NCBI GenBank assembly: GCA_903896745.1
Contig: CAITZA010000152.1
Coordinates: 1-49,927, forward strand
Direction of reading: 5' to 3'
Length of the DNA stretch: 49,927 nt
From: an uncultured Desulfomonile sp.
Lineage (GTDB): Bacteria; Desulfobacterota; Desulfomonilia; Desulfomonilales; Desulfomonilaceae
Shown here: positions 1 through 8,987 of the stretch, one piece after another
How positions within the stretch are numbered: the stretch's first letter is position 1
Layout: every line of letters begins with the position of its first letter
Made by a program: the position numbers and the translations under genes
Notes under the pieces: model-generated
Seen by the model: only the letters and a program-made list of their open reading frames with translations
Told to the model about the DNA's origin: nothing
The model's database searches: none

Positions 1-178
1 CCCCCGAATGTTCGGAGCAATTACTATTATTCAAATGTTTCTTCATTAGTTCCCCTCTGATGACAGAGTAATTTAAGTCGGAATATTGCTTGAGCAACAC
101 AAAACATATCGGAAATGATAGATGCCGTCAATCCAGACAGGATTCATTATTAGTTAGCTTTTCGCTTGATTCACATGA

Positions 179-1150
179 TTACTCCGGAATCGTTTCATAA
201 TTCATGGCGGCTTTTTCATGTTCAGCGAGGATCCTGTCGCGCAATGATTTGGGTTCGATCACTTCCGCGGCGGCACCGAAACCGAGAATCCATGAGATGA
301 CTTCGTAGTTTATTGGGACATTCAGGGAGATATCAACGCCGCCATCCGGACGTTCGACGACTTTCTGAGAGGAGTGCCAGATTCTTTCGCGCGCAACATG
401 GGCGGCTCTCTGGGCTATTTTGACAACAATGGCCTCTGGATCGCCCGTCATGACACGGAAGGCTGATTCAAGGTAGGCGTCGATATTCAGGTCCTTGGGA
501 ATTTTGAAGGATTCTTCCAATATGGTGAGGTTGCGTATGCGATCGAGTGAGAAGGTTCTGATGGCCTTTCGCTTGTGGCAGTGACCGATGAGATAAAAGC
601 TCCCGTTCGTGACCCAGACACGGTAAGGATCGACCTTTCGGACGGTCTGCGATCCGGTAGATACAGCCTTGTAATCGATCTTTATTCGTTTCTTCGAAAT
701 GACGGCCTCACTCAGCCCGTTAATCGCGCCTGAAAGATCGACAAAGCTTCGCGCCGGCCCAAAATCTATTCTGACGCTAGAGCGCAGATCCTCGATAAAA
801 TGCATGGTATTCGGCTGAAGGGCAGCCCGAACCTTGCTAAAGAGCGTTTCGATACTCTCCTGAAAAATCGATCCGTTAAAAACCCTTAGAAGATCACGAC
901 TGGTATGAAGCGCCACAAGTTCGGTGGGGGTCAGTGGCAATGGGAGAGTTTTCCTGAAGGAATCCAGCATCTTCCATAGGGCGAATTTACCCTTTTTCTC
1001 GACAAATATCGGAAAACCGCCACGCTGAATGACATCAAGGTCCCGATAGAGCGTTCGAACAGGCACACCAAGTTCGGCCGAAAGTTCGGTCGCGCCTATA
1101 CCGTTAGAGTGTGTCTCAATCAGTTTGATGATCTTCCACTGACGTGACAT
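179..1150 (-). CDS. WYL-domain transcriptional regulator (YafY/DeoR-like HTH)
   Basis: A 323-residue regulator. Residues 1-60 form a winged helix-turn-helix of the HTH_11/DeoR type (SRQWKIIKLIETH, then GATELSAELGVPVRTLYRD). The rest matches the WYL sensor region, with the RKVDPYRVW segment and the SLDRIRNL strand, followed by a WCX-like C-terminal domain. Such proteins bind DNA and sense a ligand, often a nucleotide or nucleic acid. The open frame runs further upstream to 1354. I chose the ATG at 1150 because GGAG lies 5 nt before it and the HTH begins there; the extra 68 residues look unlike the family. It is divergent from the CDF exporter gene, with a dispersed repeat between them, so control of that gene is possible but only inferred. 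Confidence 0.82.
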   Translation of the reverse strand: MSRQWKIIKLIETHSNGIGATELSAELGVPVRTLYRDLDVIQRGGFPIFVEKKGKFALWKMLDSFRKTLPLPLTPTELVALHTSRDLLRVFNGSIFQESIETLFSKVRAALQPNTMHFIEDLRSSVRIDFGPARSFVDLSGAINGLSEAVISKKRIKIDYKAVSTGSQTVRKVDPYRVWVTNGSFYLIGHCHKRKAIRTFSLDRIRNLTILEESFKIPKDLNIDAYLESAFRVMTGDPEAIVVKIAQRAAHVARERIWHSSQKVVERPDGGVDISLNVPINYEVISWILGFGAAAEVIEPKSLRDRILAEHEKAAMNYETIPE

Positions 1151-1562
1151 CTGATCTCCACGCATGGCAATTACCCCGTTACGCTGATATGGATTTGAAA
1201 CCTTTTGAGGCGCGAATTTTATCATGAAAACAGAAGGCTTGGGAAGACATAATCCTTCAGAGTGGAATGTTTGTTTCGTCCGGGTGAACGCCAGGCGCTC
1301 GCTCGCTGAATCATTTGCATGAAACCGAAATTGAATATAGTATACCATGACCATATTTGTTCGGTACGACAGCGCCGTGTCTTATTATTCCGGACCGTGC
1401 CCTGTCACCCCAGGCAGTGTCTTGTCATAACGGGCCGAGCCCTGTCACCCCGGGCGGTGTCTTGTCATCCCCGACTTGATCGGGGATCCATTAAAAATCG
1501 CTTCCCGTTTTCACACGGAATGACAGCAGCTTATTTTCGAGAACGGTTATAAACATACTTCC
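1151..1562. other. Divergent intergenic region holding a dispersed repeat
   Basis: This 412-bp gap separates the WYL regulator from the CDF exporter. The right half (about 1391-1525) is repeat sequence. Two imperfect 40-bp tandem blocks begin with CCCTGTCACCCC at about 1400 and 1440, and they lead into one palindromic element at 1473-1525. A 77-codon plus-strand frame across it (1319-1552) is composed largely of this repeat and is not a credible gene. I see no convincing sigma-70 promoter for either flanking gene. Confidence 0.6.
1473..1525. repeat. Palindromic dispersed repeat, copy 1 (degenerate)
   Basis: The element starts with TGTCATCCCCG and ends with CGGAATGACA, so its ends are inverted copies of each other. 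Inside is the hairpin CCCCGACTTGATCGGGG (1479-1495), then GGATCCA, then a degenerate second hairpin TTCCCGTTTTCACACGGAA. The same element, better preserved, recurs at 7942-8003 and 8035-8096. It is non-coding and resembles REP or MITE-type elements. This copy is shorter (53 nt against 62) and carries an insertion in its second hairpin. Confidence 0.75.
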
Positions 1563-2498
1563 ATGAATAACGACACTCATCATCATGAACATTCGCATAT
1601 AACGAATGAGGGGAAACTCGGATTTGCCCTGGTTCTGACCCTGGTTTACATGGTAGCCGAGGTAGTTGGTGGTCTGATTTTTCATTCTCTGGCGTTATTG
1701 GCGGATTCCGGACACATGCTTTCGGACGCCATGGCTCTGGGATTGTCCTGGCTAGCCATTCGCGTAGGCAGGAAAAAGCCCGGCGACCGTCATACTTTTG
1801 GATTCAGGCGAACGGAAATCCTTGCCGCTCTTTTCAATGGTCTGGCCTTGTGGGGCATAGTCGGGATAATTTTTTACGAGGCGGCTCACCGTTTTTATAA
1901 TCCTGTTAGCGTAGAGGGCTGGGGGATGCTGCTGGTGGCCCTGTTTGGCCTGATCATCAACCTGGTAATGGCTGCCATACTGTACAGGAGCGCGGCTGAT
2001 AGCATAAACATCCGGGGGGCCTTTCTTCACGTAATGTCTGACGCCCTTGGATCTCTCGGGGCGGTTGTAGCCGGATTGATCATAATATATACGTCAAGGT
2101 ACTGGGTGGATCCCCTGATCAGCGTGCTCATCGGCATCCTGATACTTTATTCGTCTTGGGAGCTCATATCGGAATCCTTCCATATCCTTATGGAAGGCGT
2201 TCCCAAGGGATATGACGCAGGACTCATAGAGAGTGGGATTGCAGGAGTAAATGGCGTGTGCTGTGTGTACGACCTGCATATATGGAGTATAACGGGGTCT
2301 GAGGTCAATCTTTCGGCTCATGTCGTGCTTTCGGAAGAGAGCCCTGATCACGAAGAGGTTCTGCAGGAAATAAACTCATTGCTGAAGAACAGGTTCAAGG
2401 TGGATCACACCACGATACAGATAGAGTCGACGCATGACTTTCGGCGGGAAGAATCCTTTGATAAATGCAGACCGGGCACATCATGTTCGACGAGTTGA
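1563..2498 (+). CDS. Cation diffusion facilitator, zinc exporter (CzcD/ZitB type)
   Basis: A 311-residue CDF-family metal/proton antiporter of the inner membrane that would expel Zn(II) or related divalent cations. It has a His-rich N-terminus (HHHEHSH, residues 6-12), six predicted transmembrane segments and a cytoplasmic C-terminal domain. The transport site shows the H51-x3-D55 and H156-x3-D160 pairs (HMLSD, HVMSD). This HD-HD arrangement is typical of zinc-selective members, in contrast to the DD-HD site of YiiP. A Cys-containing tail (KCRPGTSCSTS) could bind metal. No good Shine-Dalgarno precedes the ATG, but the family's N-terminus fits this start. The gene stands alone, divergent from the WYL regulator. 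Confidence 0.92.
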   Translation: MNNDTHHHEHSHITNEGKLGFALVLTLVYMVAEVVGGLIFHSLALLADSGHMLSDAMALGLSWLAIRVGRKKPGDRHTFGFRRTEILAALFNGLALWGIVGIIFYEAAHRFYNPVSVEGWGMLLVALFGLIINLVMAAILYRSAADSINIRGAFLHVMSDALGSLGAVVAGLIIIYTSRYWVDPLISVLIGILILYSSWELISESFHILMEGVPKGYDAGLIESGIAGVNGVCCVYDLHIWSITGSEVNLSAHVVLSEESPDHEEVLQEINSLLKNRFKVDHTTIQIESTHDFRREESFDKCRPGTSCSTS

Positions 2499-2590
2499 GC
2501 TCGATGGCCATGTCTGAAACTTATTATTACCCATCGAGGCCGGAAAATGCCATGATCGTGCCCTCGAGTTTTTTCGCATAACATGGACGA

Positions 2591-4171
2591 ATGACATTAC
2601 ACCAACAAGACCTGGAAACGAGGCATAGTCAAACGCTTTTACTACTGGCGCTGGGGCTTGTATTTGCGTGGCGTTTTCTGTTAAGCGCCCATGTAAACCT
2701 GATACCTGACGAATGCAGTTACTGGGCGTGGTCCAGACGGCTGGACTGGTCGTACTTCGACAATTCGGGGATGGTCGCATATCTGATCAGGATCTCCACC
2801 TCACTTTTCGGTTATTCAACACCTCTTTCGGTGCGTTTCCCGTTCCTGCTGCTCAGTGCGCTGAGTTCGGGTCTGATATATCTGTGTAGCCTCAATCTTT
2901 TCGGGAACAGGCGCCACGCCCTGGTTACGGTGTTTGTGTTCAACATGACGCCGGTGGCGCTGTTGGGCGGTTCAGCGGCAATTCACGACAATGCTCTGGT
3001 ATTCTTCACGATACTGTCATTATGGAGCATGACGAAATATCTTTCAGAACGCGAGGATATCTGGCTCTACATCACCGGCTTGGCGACCGGACTTTCGATA
3101 ATGAGCAAGTATACCGGCATAATCAATCTGCTTTGCGTTTTTGTATTTCTTTTGAGTTCAAAAGAGCTTCGCAGGGTTCTGCTTACAAGTGCGCCATGGA
3201 TAGGAGCGGGACTGGCGCTATTGTTCACAATCCCGATCATTTACTGGAACTGGACTCATGACTGGGCTTCGGTTAGCCACATACTGTTCATAGGCTCCGG
3301 GGCTGTGAGCGTAACCAGGCGAATAGAGGACGGTCTTGGTTTCAACATTGCGCAGTTTTTTCTCGTTTCCCCGGTGATGTACGTTTTCCTGCTCGTTTCT
3401 ATTGTAACGGCCTTGTGGCATAACCTCAGGAAGCCGAACCTCAATCATCTGTTATGCCTGTCATTTGGTTTGCCATTAGCGTTATTTGGGATTCAGTCTT
3501 TCAGGGGCCATGTTGAGGCAAACTGGAGTATTCCCGGATATATTGGTCCACTGCTTCTGTGTGTATGGAGTTATTATGGTAATGGGGAGGGCGCCTTGAA
3601 CGTGGCGGGGGGGCACTGGGACAAAAAATTTGTGAAATGGTCTCTGGCGTCATCCCTGGGCATTGCAGGGCTAGTGGTATTACACGCGTGGATAGGAATT
3701 ATTCCGGCATCACTTGAGAGGAGTGTGTCCAAGGCGGATCGAATCATCTGGGAAACCAGGGGATGGGACAAACTGGGAAGGCATGTCAACGACCTGATCC
3801 AAAAGGATGAGGTAATAGCGGCGGATAGCTATCAGTTATGCGCACTACTTGAATTCAACATCCCGGGACAACCGGAAGTCAGATACCTCGCTCCATGGGG
3901 AAGGCCCACACAGTTCGATGTCTGGCATCAATCCTTTGACGACCTTGCCGGGCGAACCATTATCTATGTATCCCCGAAACCACTTGCGCCAACATCGACC
4001 GCTCTTGTTTCAATATATGAAAATTTCGCCTCCGTGGAAGCCCTGCCCATTTTCGATGTCATGTATCACGGCGAGTCCATACGGGAGATTTACATTTACA
4101 GATGCAGGGGCTTTGACCCATATGAACCCCGCAGACTAGGCCCGAGGTCACTTTTTTACAGGGACTACTGA
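2591..4171 (+). CDS. ArnT-like membrane glycosyltransferase (GT39/PMT_2)
   Basis: A 526-residue polytopic protein with about ten hydrophobic segments. It belongs to the dolichyl-phosphate-mannose-protein mannosyltransferase/ArnT superfamily, which moves a sugar from a polyprenyl-phosphate carrier to a lipid or protein on the outer face of the inner membrane. Near the N-terminus it has LIPDECSYWAWSRRLDWSYF, the expected first periplasmic loop with the acidic D-E pair and the Y-F-D segment (YFDNSGMVAYL). The end of the protein is a soluble periplasmic domain. The acceptor cannot be read from the sequence. It is 92 bp behind the CDF gene and converges with the YkgJ-type gene. No terminator is visible in the 41-bp convergent gap. 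Confidence 0.85.
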   Translation: MTLHQQDLETRHSQTLLLLALGLVFAWRFLLSAHVNLIPDECSYWAWSRRLDWSYFDNSGMVAYLIRISTSLFGYSTPLSVRFPFLLLSALSSGLIYLCSLNLFGNRRHALVTVFVFNMTPVALLGGSAAIHDNALVFFTILSLWSMTKYLSEREDIWLYITGLATGLSIMSKYTGIINLLCVFVFLLSSKELRRVLLTSAPWIGAGLALLFTIPIIYWNWTHDWASVSHILFIGSGAVSVTRRIEDGLGFNIAQFFLVSPVMYVFLLVSIVTALWHNLRKPNLNHLLCLSFGLPLALFGIQSFRGHVEANWSIPGYIGPLLLCVWSYYGNGEGALNVAGGHWDKKFVKWSLASSLGIAGLVVLHAWIGIIPASLERSVSKADRIIWETRGWDKLGRHVNDLIQKDEVIAADSYQLCALLEFNIPGQPEVRYLAPWGRPTQFDVWHQSFDDLAGRTIIYVSPKPLAPTSTALVSIYENFASVEALPIFDVMYHGESIREIYIYRCRGFDPYEPRRLGPRSLFYRDY

Positions 4172-4212
4172 TCAGCGCATCCCTTTGGTGAAGCCTGCCT
4201 TACTATTTCAAT

Positions 4213-5109
4213 CTACCGCTCGGCGTCATGCCCGTCCGTCGTAAGCACGTATGTCCCGTCATCGCCCTGATCGAGCCTGAGCCCGTAATATTTCAGAGTT
4301 TCAGACAACGGTCTGCCGAAGAAAAAGTCCAAAAAGGACTCATCTATGGAGAGGTCTTTTGAAACGAAATCCCTCACATGGTGATCGAACGCCAGAATAC
4401 CGAGCAGGTCGTCCACGGTTTGCCCTTTGGTGGCCGACAGTCTGGCTACTTCTCTGGTAAAGTCATTATGTGAGCAACGCTGTTCATGTTTCTGTATGAT
4501 GAGCCACAGGTCTCCTGTACCCTTCAGGAGGTCTTCACGGGTCAGAAACCCATCACTTTGTGAAACCGCCTGTTTTGGGTTCCAGCACTCCTGTCGCCTG
4601 CATTGTTCCGGTCTGGATCCGTAAATTCTGCAACTCTTGTCGGACGCTTCCAGAAAAATACATGTCTTGCCGTCGCGGGATTCCTTGATCTTGATGAATT
4701 CGTTCTCGCTTGGGACGCTTTGGTCAGAATCAGGCAAATAGACCTGCTCTCCGGAGCGGATGGTAAAAACATCCGATGGAGTCAGAACACCAGTAATAAA
4801 CAGCTCATCATCCTGTTTCAGCAGGGTCGGGCTGCCCTTTTCGCAACAGGTTCCACATCGTATGCAGTGAGGTCGCAGCGCATAGGCTGCGGTGAGTAGC
4901 CTTTCACGAACCTGTTTCCATATTTCATCGCGGGACCTGCTTTCAATCCCTTCGGGCCGTGGGGCAAGCGACTGAAGATCTTCCAACGCGCTTTTTATCA
5001 GTGTATCCGGATCAACATCCAGTTGTACCGACCAAAGGACGTCTCTAGCTTCTTCTTTCAGGGCGACAACGAAAAATTCCCAATCCGCTTTGTTAAAATC
5101 TTTATCCAT
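4213..5109 (-). CDS. YkgJ-family cysteine-cluster protein
   Basis: A 298-residue soluble protein with the cysteine pattern of the YkgJ/CxxCxxCC family (Pfam CxxCxxCC, putative zinc- or iron-binding). It has C82-IR-C85-GT-C88-C89, then a later set CRIYGSRPEQCRRQECW at about residues 160-176. Family members are often called Fe-S oxidoreductases, but the biochemical role is unproven. The flanking N-terminal ~80 and C-terminal ~120 residues show no motif I recognise; the tail includes a repeatedly acidic stretch around DLSIDESFLDFFFG. The start is the ATG at 5109, with an AAGG just upstream at short spacing. It is divergent from hisD and not in an obvious operon. Confidence 0.8.
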   Translation of the reverse strand: MDKDFNKADWEFFVVALKEEARDVLWSVQLDVDPDTLIKSALEDLQSLAPRPEGIESRSRDEIWKQVRERLLTAAYALRPHCIRCGTCCEKGSPTLLKQDDELFITGVLTPSDVFTIRSGEQVYLPDSDQSVPSENEFIKIKESRDGKTCIFLEASDKSCRIYGSRPEQCRRQECWNPKQAVSQSDGFLTREDLLKGTGDLWLIIQKHEQRCSHNDFTREVARLSATKGQTVDDLLGILAFDHHVRDFVSKDLSIDESFLDFFFGRPLSETLKYYGLRLDQGDDGTYVLTTDGHDAER

Positions 5110-5276
5110 ATCCTTTTCAGAACACCTTTCAGCTTATCGGTAAAAAAGTCGGGATTCATGATATATTATTTTCCGCTGAAATAAAATGATCGCAGGGATG
5201 TTTAGCCACTCTTGAAACTTATAGAAAAATTTATCAGTTCAATGTAAAAAAACAAGTCAGGCTGGAGTTGCAACCT

Positions 5277-6620
5277 ATGAGGATAAACTTCATAAAACTT
5301 GAGGAATTGAGCCCCCGCGGCCGTAGAAGACTTTACAGGAGATCAAGGGTCGATTTCGAGGACCTGATAAAACAGATTGCGCCGATACTTGATCAGGTGC
5401 GTGATACCGGAGATCAGGCCGTGATCGAGTACACTAGGAAGTTTGACGGCGCAGATTTTGGCGCCTCATCATTTCGTGTGTCGGAAGCGGAGATTTCGGA
5501 AGCTGTCAATAACCTGTCCCCAAGCCTGAGAGAGGCGATAGAAGTATCCATAGCCAACATAAGGAAGTTCCACGTACTCCAGAAAGAACCGGAGCGTGTG
5601 GAGACCGAGATTTCACCGGGTATCATCGCTGGAGAAAAGACTATACCTCTGGATTCGGTGGGGATTTATGTTCCTCGTGGCAAGGGGTCCTTCCCTTCCA
5701 TGATGATGATGGCGGCGGTTCCGGCAGTGGTGGCCGGAGTGAGAAGGATAGTCGCTGTGAGTCCGCCGGATCAGGACGGCAAGGCGGACAGCGCCACGAT
5801 TGCGGCTGCAGGATTGACAGGAGTCAGTGAGATATATGCGATAGGAGGCCCACAAGCCATCGCTGCTCTGGCTTTCGGGACACAGAGCGTTGCGAAAGTG
5901 GACAAGATAGTGGGGCCAGGATCGGGCTATGTGCTTGCGGCTAAAAAAGCCTTGTCCACCGAGATAGACACCGGCCCTGAAGCTGGCCCAAGCGAGGCCA
6001 TCGTTTATGCGGATGATTCGGTTTCTCCATTCCTGGCTGTTACCGATTTGCTGATAGAAGCGGAGCACGGCCCGGATTCGTCGGCGTATCTCATCACTAC
6101 AATCCCGTCCATGGCCCAGGACTGCCTCAGAATAGCCCATGAGCTTGTCTCGAATCTTCCTCCTGTCAGACGAGAGTACTGTCAGACGGTTTTGGCTGAA
6201 AGCGGCGGCATCGTGCTTGCCAAAAACCATGAGGACGCTGTTGATTTTATAAACGGTTTCGCTCCCGAACATTTACAGCTATTGGTGCGTGATCCTGAAA
6301 TTACACTGGATGAGATCAGGACGGCTGGGGAAGTCCTGATAGGCCCATGGACGCCTGGAACTCTAGCCAACTATTCAATCGGCCCCAATGCAATCCTGCC
6401 GACATCCGGTTTCGCCAAAACCTCTTCAGCGCTATCAGTAAGGGATTTCACAAGAAAAATGTCCTATTCCATAGTCAGTGAGAGAGGGTTCAGGTCACTA
6501 GCGCCAATAACCCTGAGGCTGGCAGAGTATGAGGGCTTTTTCGCACACGCTCGGGCGCTGTCAGCCAGGCTCCAGGCTATGGAGGATGGCTCGAAAGATG
6601 ACCATGGAGATAAAAAATGA
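5277..6620 (+). CDS. hisD: Histidinol dehydrogenase
   Basis: A 447-residue enzyme for the last two steps of histidine synthesis: L-histidinol is oxidised by two NAD+ to L-histidine. Family landmarks are the EYTRKFDG N-terminal strand, [51 protein letters not shown], the metal/catalytic EAEHGPDS and [10 protein letters not shown] start it at the ATG at 5277 (9 nt after GGAG) rather than the in-frame TTG at 5268. It is slightly longer than the usual ~430 residues because of a charged C-terminal tail. It overlaps moaC by ATGA, so the two are translationally coupled although their pathways differ. No other his genes are in the window. Confidence 0.96.
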   Translation: MRINFIKLEELSPRGRRRLYRRSRVDFEDLIKQIAPILDQVRDTGDQAVIEYTRKFDGADFGASSFRVSEAEISEAVNNLSPSLREAIEVSIANIRKFHVLQKEPERVETEISPGIIAGEKTIPLDSVGIYVPRGKGSFPSMMMMAAVPAVVAGVRRIVAVSPPDQDGKADSATIAAAGLTGVSEIYAIGGPQAIAALAFGTQSVAKVDKIVGPGSGYVLAAKKALSTEIDTGPEAGPSEAIVYADDSVSPFLAVTDLLIEAEHGPDSSAYLITTIPSMAQDCLRIAHELVSNLPPVRREYCQTVLAESGGIVLAKNHEDAVDFINGFAPEHLQLLVRDPEITLDEIRTAGEVLIGPWTPGTLANYSIGPNAILPTSGFAKTSSALSVRDFTRKMSYSIVSERGFRSLAPITLRLAEYEGFFAHARALSARLQAMEDGSKDDHGDKK

Positions 6621-7096
6621 GTGGATTTACTCACTTTGACGATCATGGTTCAGCAATCATGGTGGATGTCGGCGCAAAGGATATTACGGAGAGAATCGCA
6701 ATAGCCAGGGCGGAAACACACATGAAGGTCGAAACACTCAGCATGATTCTTGAGAACAGGGCCAAAAAGGGTGATGTTCTCGGGGTGGCCAGACTAGCCG
6801 GGATAATGGGAGCAAAAAAGACTCCCGAACTCATACCACTGGCTCATCCGATTGGGCTGAGCTCGGTAAATATCGATTTTATTACACATGTAGATGAATC
6901 ATATATTGAAATTGAAGCCCGGGTAAAGGTTGTCGCACAGACGGGCGTTGAAATGGAGGCATTGACCGCTGTTTCATGCGCAGCCCTGACAATATATGAC
7001 ATGTGCAAGGCGGTCGATAGGGGAATGGTTATAAAGAACATCAGGTTGATTGAAAAACTTGGCGGTAAATCCGGCCATTTCATAAGGCAGGAATAA
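6617..7096 (+). CDS. moaC: Cyclic pyranopterin monophosphate synthase
   Basis: A 159-residue MoaC, which converts the MoaA product 3',8-cyclo-7,8-dihydro-GTP into cyclic pyranopterin monophosphate during molybdenum/tungsten cofactor synthesis. The sequence shows [12 protein letters not shown] at the N-terminus, [18 protein letters not shown], the active-site [32 protein letters not shown] with its catalytic region, and the C-terminal KLGGKSGHF. Length and order are typical. Its ATG overlaps the hisD stop. Moco or Wco is needed by formate dehydrogenases and similar enzymes common in such anaerobes, but none is encoded here. Confidence 0.96.
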   Translation: MSGFTHFDDHGSAIMVDVGAKDITERIAIARAETHMKVETLSMILENRAKKGDVLGVARLAGIMGAKKTPELIPLAHPIGLSSVNIDFITHVDESYIEIEARVKVVAQTGVEMEALTAVSCAALTIYDMCKAVDRGMVIKNIRLIEKLGGKSGHFIRQE

Positions 7097-7121
7097 TCTG
7101 TGCTCTATAGAGGAAAAAATT

Positions 7122-7865
7122 ATGCCACATACTAAGTCGTTTGAATCTACCGATCTAACAAAAGAACAGTTGATAAAGCTGATAGGAATGTATCTGGGTG
7201 AAGTCCTGGCGCATTATGGGATGTGGTTCGCCGAAACATCGAGAAGAATCGGGGTCAATGACGCCCTCGAAATGGACTCAAACAATATCAGCAAGTTTTT
7301 CCCGTCCATAGGGGCTCGTCTTTATCCGCTTTTCGGTATCCCGGTTAAGGACGGTCTGCCAGTAGCGCTGTTGAACATGTCACGTGAGGAGCTTCTCATT
7401 TGTATTGGGGAAATAGCTAAAACCTGGCTTACAGGCGACGGTTTGTGGTTTCAGGAAGTCGAGAGAAGCAAGGGCATGGCCGAGGCCAAATTAATTAACG
7501 ATTCCTGCTGGTCACTCTTTGCAAAAATGGAGGCGCACAAGATAAAAAGGTTCCTCGATCTTCCCAACGCCAATGGTTTGGATGTTTTGGAGGCGGCCCT
7601 GAAATTGCGGATTTATTCAGTAATCAATGCCCATTCTCTAAAGCGCGACGACAATGGGGACCTTATCTTTACAATGACGGAATGCCGGGTTCAATCCGCA
7701 AGACGCCGCAAAGACCTTGACCATTATCCATGCAAATCCGCAGGCCTGGTGGAATACTCCGATTTTGCCCACGCTATCGATCCACGGATAAAGGTTGAAT
7801 GTGTGTGGTGCCCTCCTGATCGCGTTCCTGAAACGGAGTTCTGTTCCTGGCGCTTCAGTATCTGA
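7122..7865 (+). CDS. DUF6125-like protein of unknown function
   Basis: A 247-residue cytosolic-looking protein with no signal peptide or membrane span. I assign it from memory to the DUF6125 group, related to ATC-hydrolase-like proteins of anaerobes; function is unknown. Visible features are an N-terminal pair of similar helical segments (YLGEVLAHYGMWFAETSRR and the later IAKTWLTGDGLWFQEVERS, an internal duplication), and a C-terminal half with conserved-looking cysteines: TECRVQSARRRK, HYPCKSAG, VECVWCPPD and EFCSWRF. The spread of Cys and the Trp-Cys-Pro segment suggest a bound metal or a reactive thiol (inference). It follows moaC by 25 bp and probably shares its transcript. Confidence 0.6.
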   Translation: MPHTKSFESTDLTKEQLIKLIGMYLGEVLAHYGMWFAETSRRIGVNDALEMDSNNISKFFPSIGARLYPLFGIPVKDGLPVALLNMSREELLICIGEIAKTWLTGDGLWFQEVERSKGMAEAKLINDSCWSLFAKMEAHKIKRFLDLPNANGLDVLEAALKLRIYSVINAHSLKRDDNGDLIFTMTECRVQSARRRKDLDHYPCKSAGLVEYSDFAHAIDPRIKVECVWCPPDRVPETEFCSWRFSI

Positions 7866-7882
7866 GACATATTTTACTATTT

Positions 7883-8096
7883 CTGGATTCCCGTTTTCAC
7901 GGGAATGACAAAGGCATTGTCTTGTCATACCCGACTTGTCTTGTCATCCCCGACTTGATCGGGGATCCATGATTCCTGGATTCCCGTTTTCACGGGAATG
8001 ACAAAGGCATTGTCCTGTCATCCCCGACTTGTCCTGTCATCCCCGACTTGATCGGGGATCCATGCTTCCTGGATTCACGCTTTCGCGGGAATGACA
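7883..8096. repeat. Tandem 93-bp repeat built from a palindromic dispersed element
   Basis: Two full 93-bp units (7883-7975 and 7976-8068) and a 28-bp third start (8069-8096) lie head to tail, nearly identical. Each unit holds a 20-nt ATTCCC-N8-GGGAAT palindrome (7887-7906, 7980-7999; degenerate at 8073-8092), an AAGGCATTGTC spacer, a partial TGTCATNCCCGACTTG block, and the hairpin CCCCGACTTGATCGGGG. Read another way, 7942-8003 and 8035-8096 are 62-nt elements bounded by TGTCATCCCCG and its inverted partner CGGGAATGACA. The region fills the gap between the convergent DUF6125-like and TPR genes and may also serve as their transcript end. No transposase is present. Confidence 0.85.
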
Positions 8097-8144
8097 TATA
8101 AACTCTACATTCAATTTGCGTTTATTTTCGAAAACAGCCATGAA

Positions 8145-8987
8145 TCACTCCAGGCGCTTTCGTATCGATGCCGCCTGAGAGGCTTTCCCGAGGCCTTCGT
8201 AAAATTCCACCAGATTTTCCAGACTGGATCTGGTCACCGCGCTGGATCCATAATTCTTTTCCATAATATCCGCTGCCCTGATCAAGAGTTTTTCAGCCTC
8301 GTCATACCCACCTACCCCGGTAAGAACGCCGGCAAGGTTACTGAGCGATGTGGCCACATGCGGGTGGTGAGGCCCGAAATTCTTCTCCGCTATTTCAAGG
8401 GCGCGGCGATACAGCGGCTCGGACTCCGCATAACGTCCCATCCTTTCGTAGTAACCAGCCAGACTGTTCAGGCTGGATCCAACTTCAACGCTATCTGGAC
8501 CACTTATCTTCTCCGTGAGGATCAATACCTTCTGATAATAAGTCTTTACAACCGGATACCGCTCCATCGTCATGTTTACCGCTGCCAGATTATTGAGGCA
8601 TGATATGACCGCCTGACTTTCCGGCCCCACTACCTTTTCCAGTATCTGCAATGCGCGCCTGAACAGTATGTCAGCCTGTTTATAGTCTCCCAACTCAAAA
8701 TATCCACCACCAAGATTGTTCAGAATAATCGCCACTTCCGGATGTTGAATCCCCTGCTTTTCCTCACGTATCGCCAATGCGCGCTTCCAAAGGGGAATCG
8801 CCTCATCAAGCTTGTCCTGAACGCGGCATATCTCCGCCAGATTGTTCAAACACGTCGCTACATGATGAAAATCAACGGTTTCATCCTTTTCCACCTTTGC
8901 TAGCGCATCCTTTGCATACGCTTCAGCCTCCGTATATTTTCCAGACCGAAAGAGTTCCACAACTTTCCTGTTTATTTCTTCCATCAT
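8145..8987 (-). CDS. Tetratricopeptide-repeat protein (kinesin-light-chain-like TPR)
   Basis: A protein of about 280 residues, almost entirely TPR. Six helical hairpins repeat with the 42-residue spacing of the TPR_10/TPR_12 (kinesin light chain) type, visible as recurring LNNLA or LSNLA...YxEAExLxRRALEIxEK...GPxHPxVA phrases. There is no signal peptide or catalytic domain, so it is presumably a cytosolic protein-binding scaffold; the partner is unknown. An in-frame ATG at 8999 exists, but GGAG sits 6 nt before the ATG at 8987, which I prefer. It stands alone between the repeat region and the beta-oxidation promoter region. Confidence 0.85.
   Translation of the reverse strand: MMEEINRKVVELFRSGKYTEAEAYAKDALAKVEKDETVDFHHVATCLNNLAEICRVQDKLDEAIPLWKRALAIREEKQGIQHPEVAIILNNLGGGYFELGDYKQADILFRRALQILEKVVGPESQAVISCLNNLAAVNMTMERYPVVKTYYQKVLILTEKISGPDSVEVGSSLNSLAGYYERMGRYAESEPLYRRALEIAEKNFGPHHPHVATSLSNLAGVLTGVGGYDEAEKLLIRAADIMEKNYGSSAVTRSSLENLVEFYEGLGKASQAASIRKRLE

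Noticed and set aside
1319-1552. A 77-codon plus-strand frame upstream of the CDF gene
   Set aside because: It runs largely through the dispersed repeat, has no Shine-Dalgarno, and its peptide is low-complexity repeat translation.
5268-5276. TTG start nine bases upstream for hisD, and similar TTG extensions at 15426, 24364 and 31304
   Set aside because: For hisD, the PhoU-like gene and the lipoprotein, the TTG overlaps or sits next to the Shine-Dalgarno of a better ATG; for pxpA the ATG at 24358 fits the family N-terminus.
5613-6272. A 219-codon minus-strand frame
   Set aside because: It is antisense to the middle of hisD, which has every family motif; the antisense peptide matches nothing I know.
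7883-8096. A CRISPR array
   Set aside because: Units are 93 bp with near-identical whole periods, so there are no unique spacers, and no cas genes are present.
8091-8603. A 170-codon plus-strand frame
   Set aside because: It is antisense to the TPR gene, whose 42-residue repeat structure is clear.
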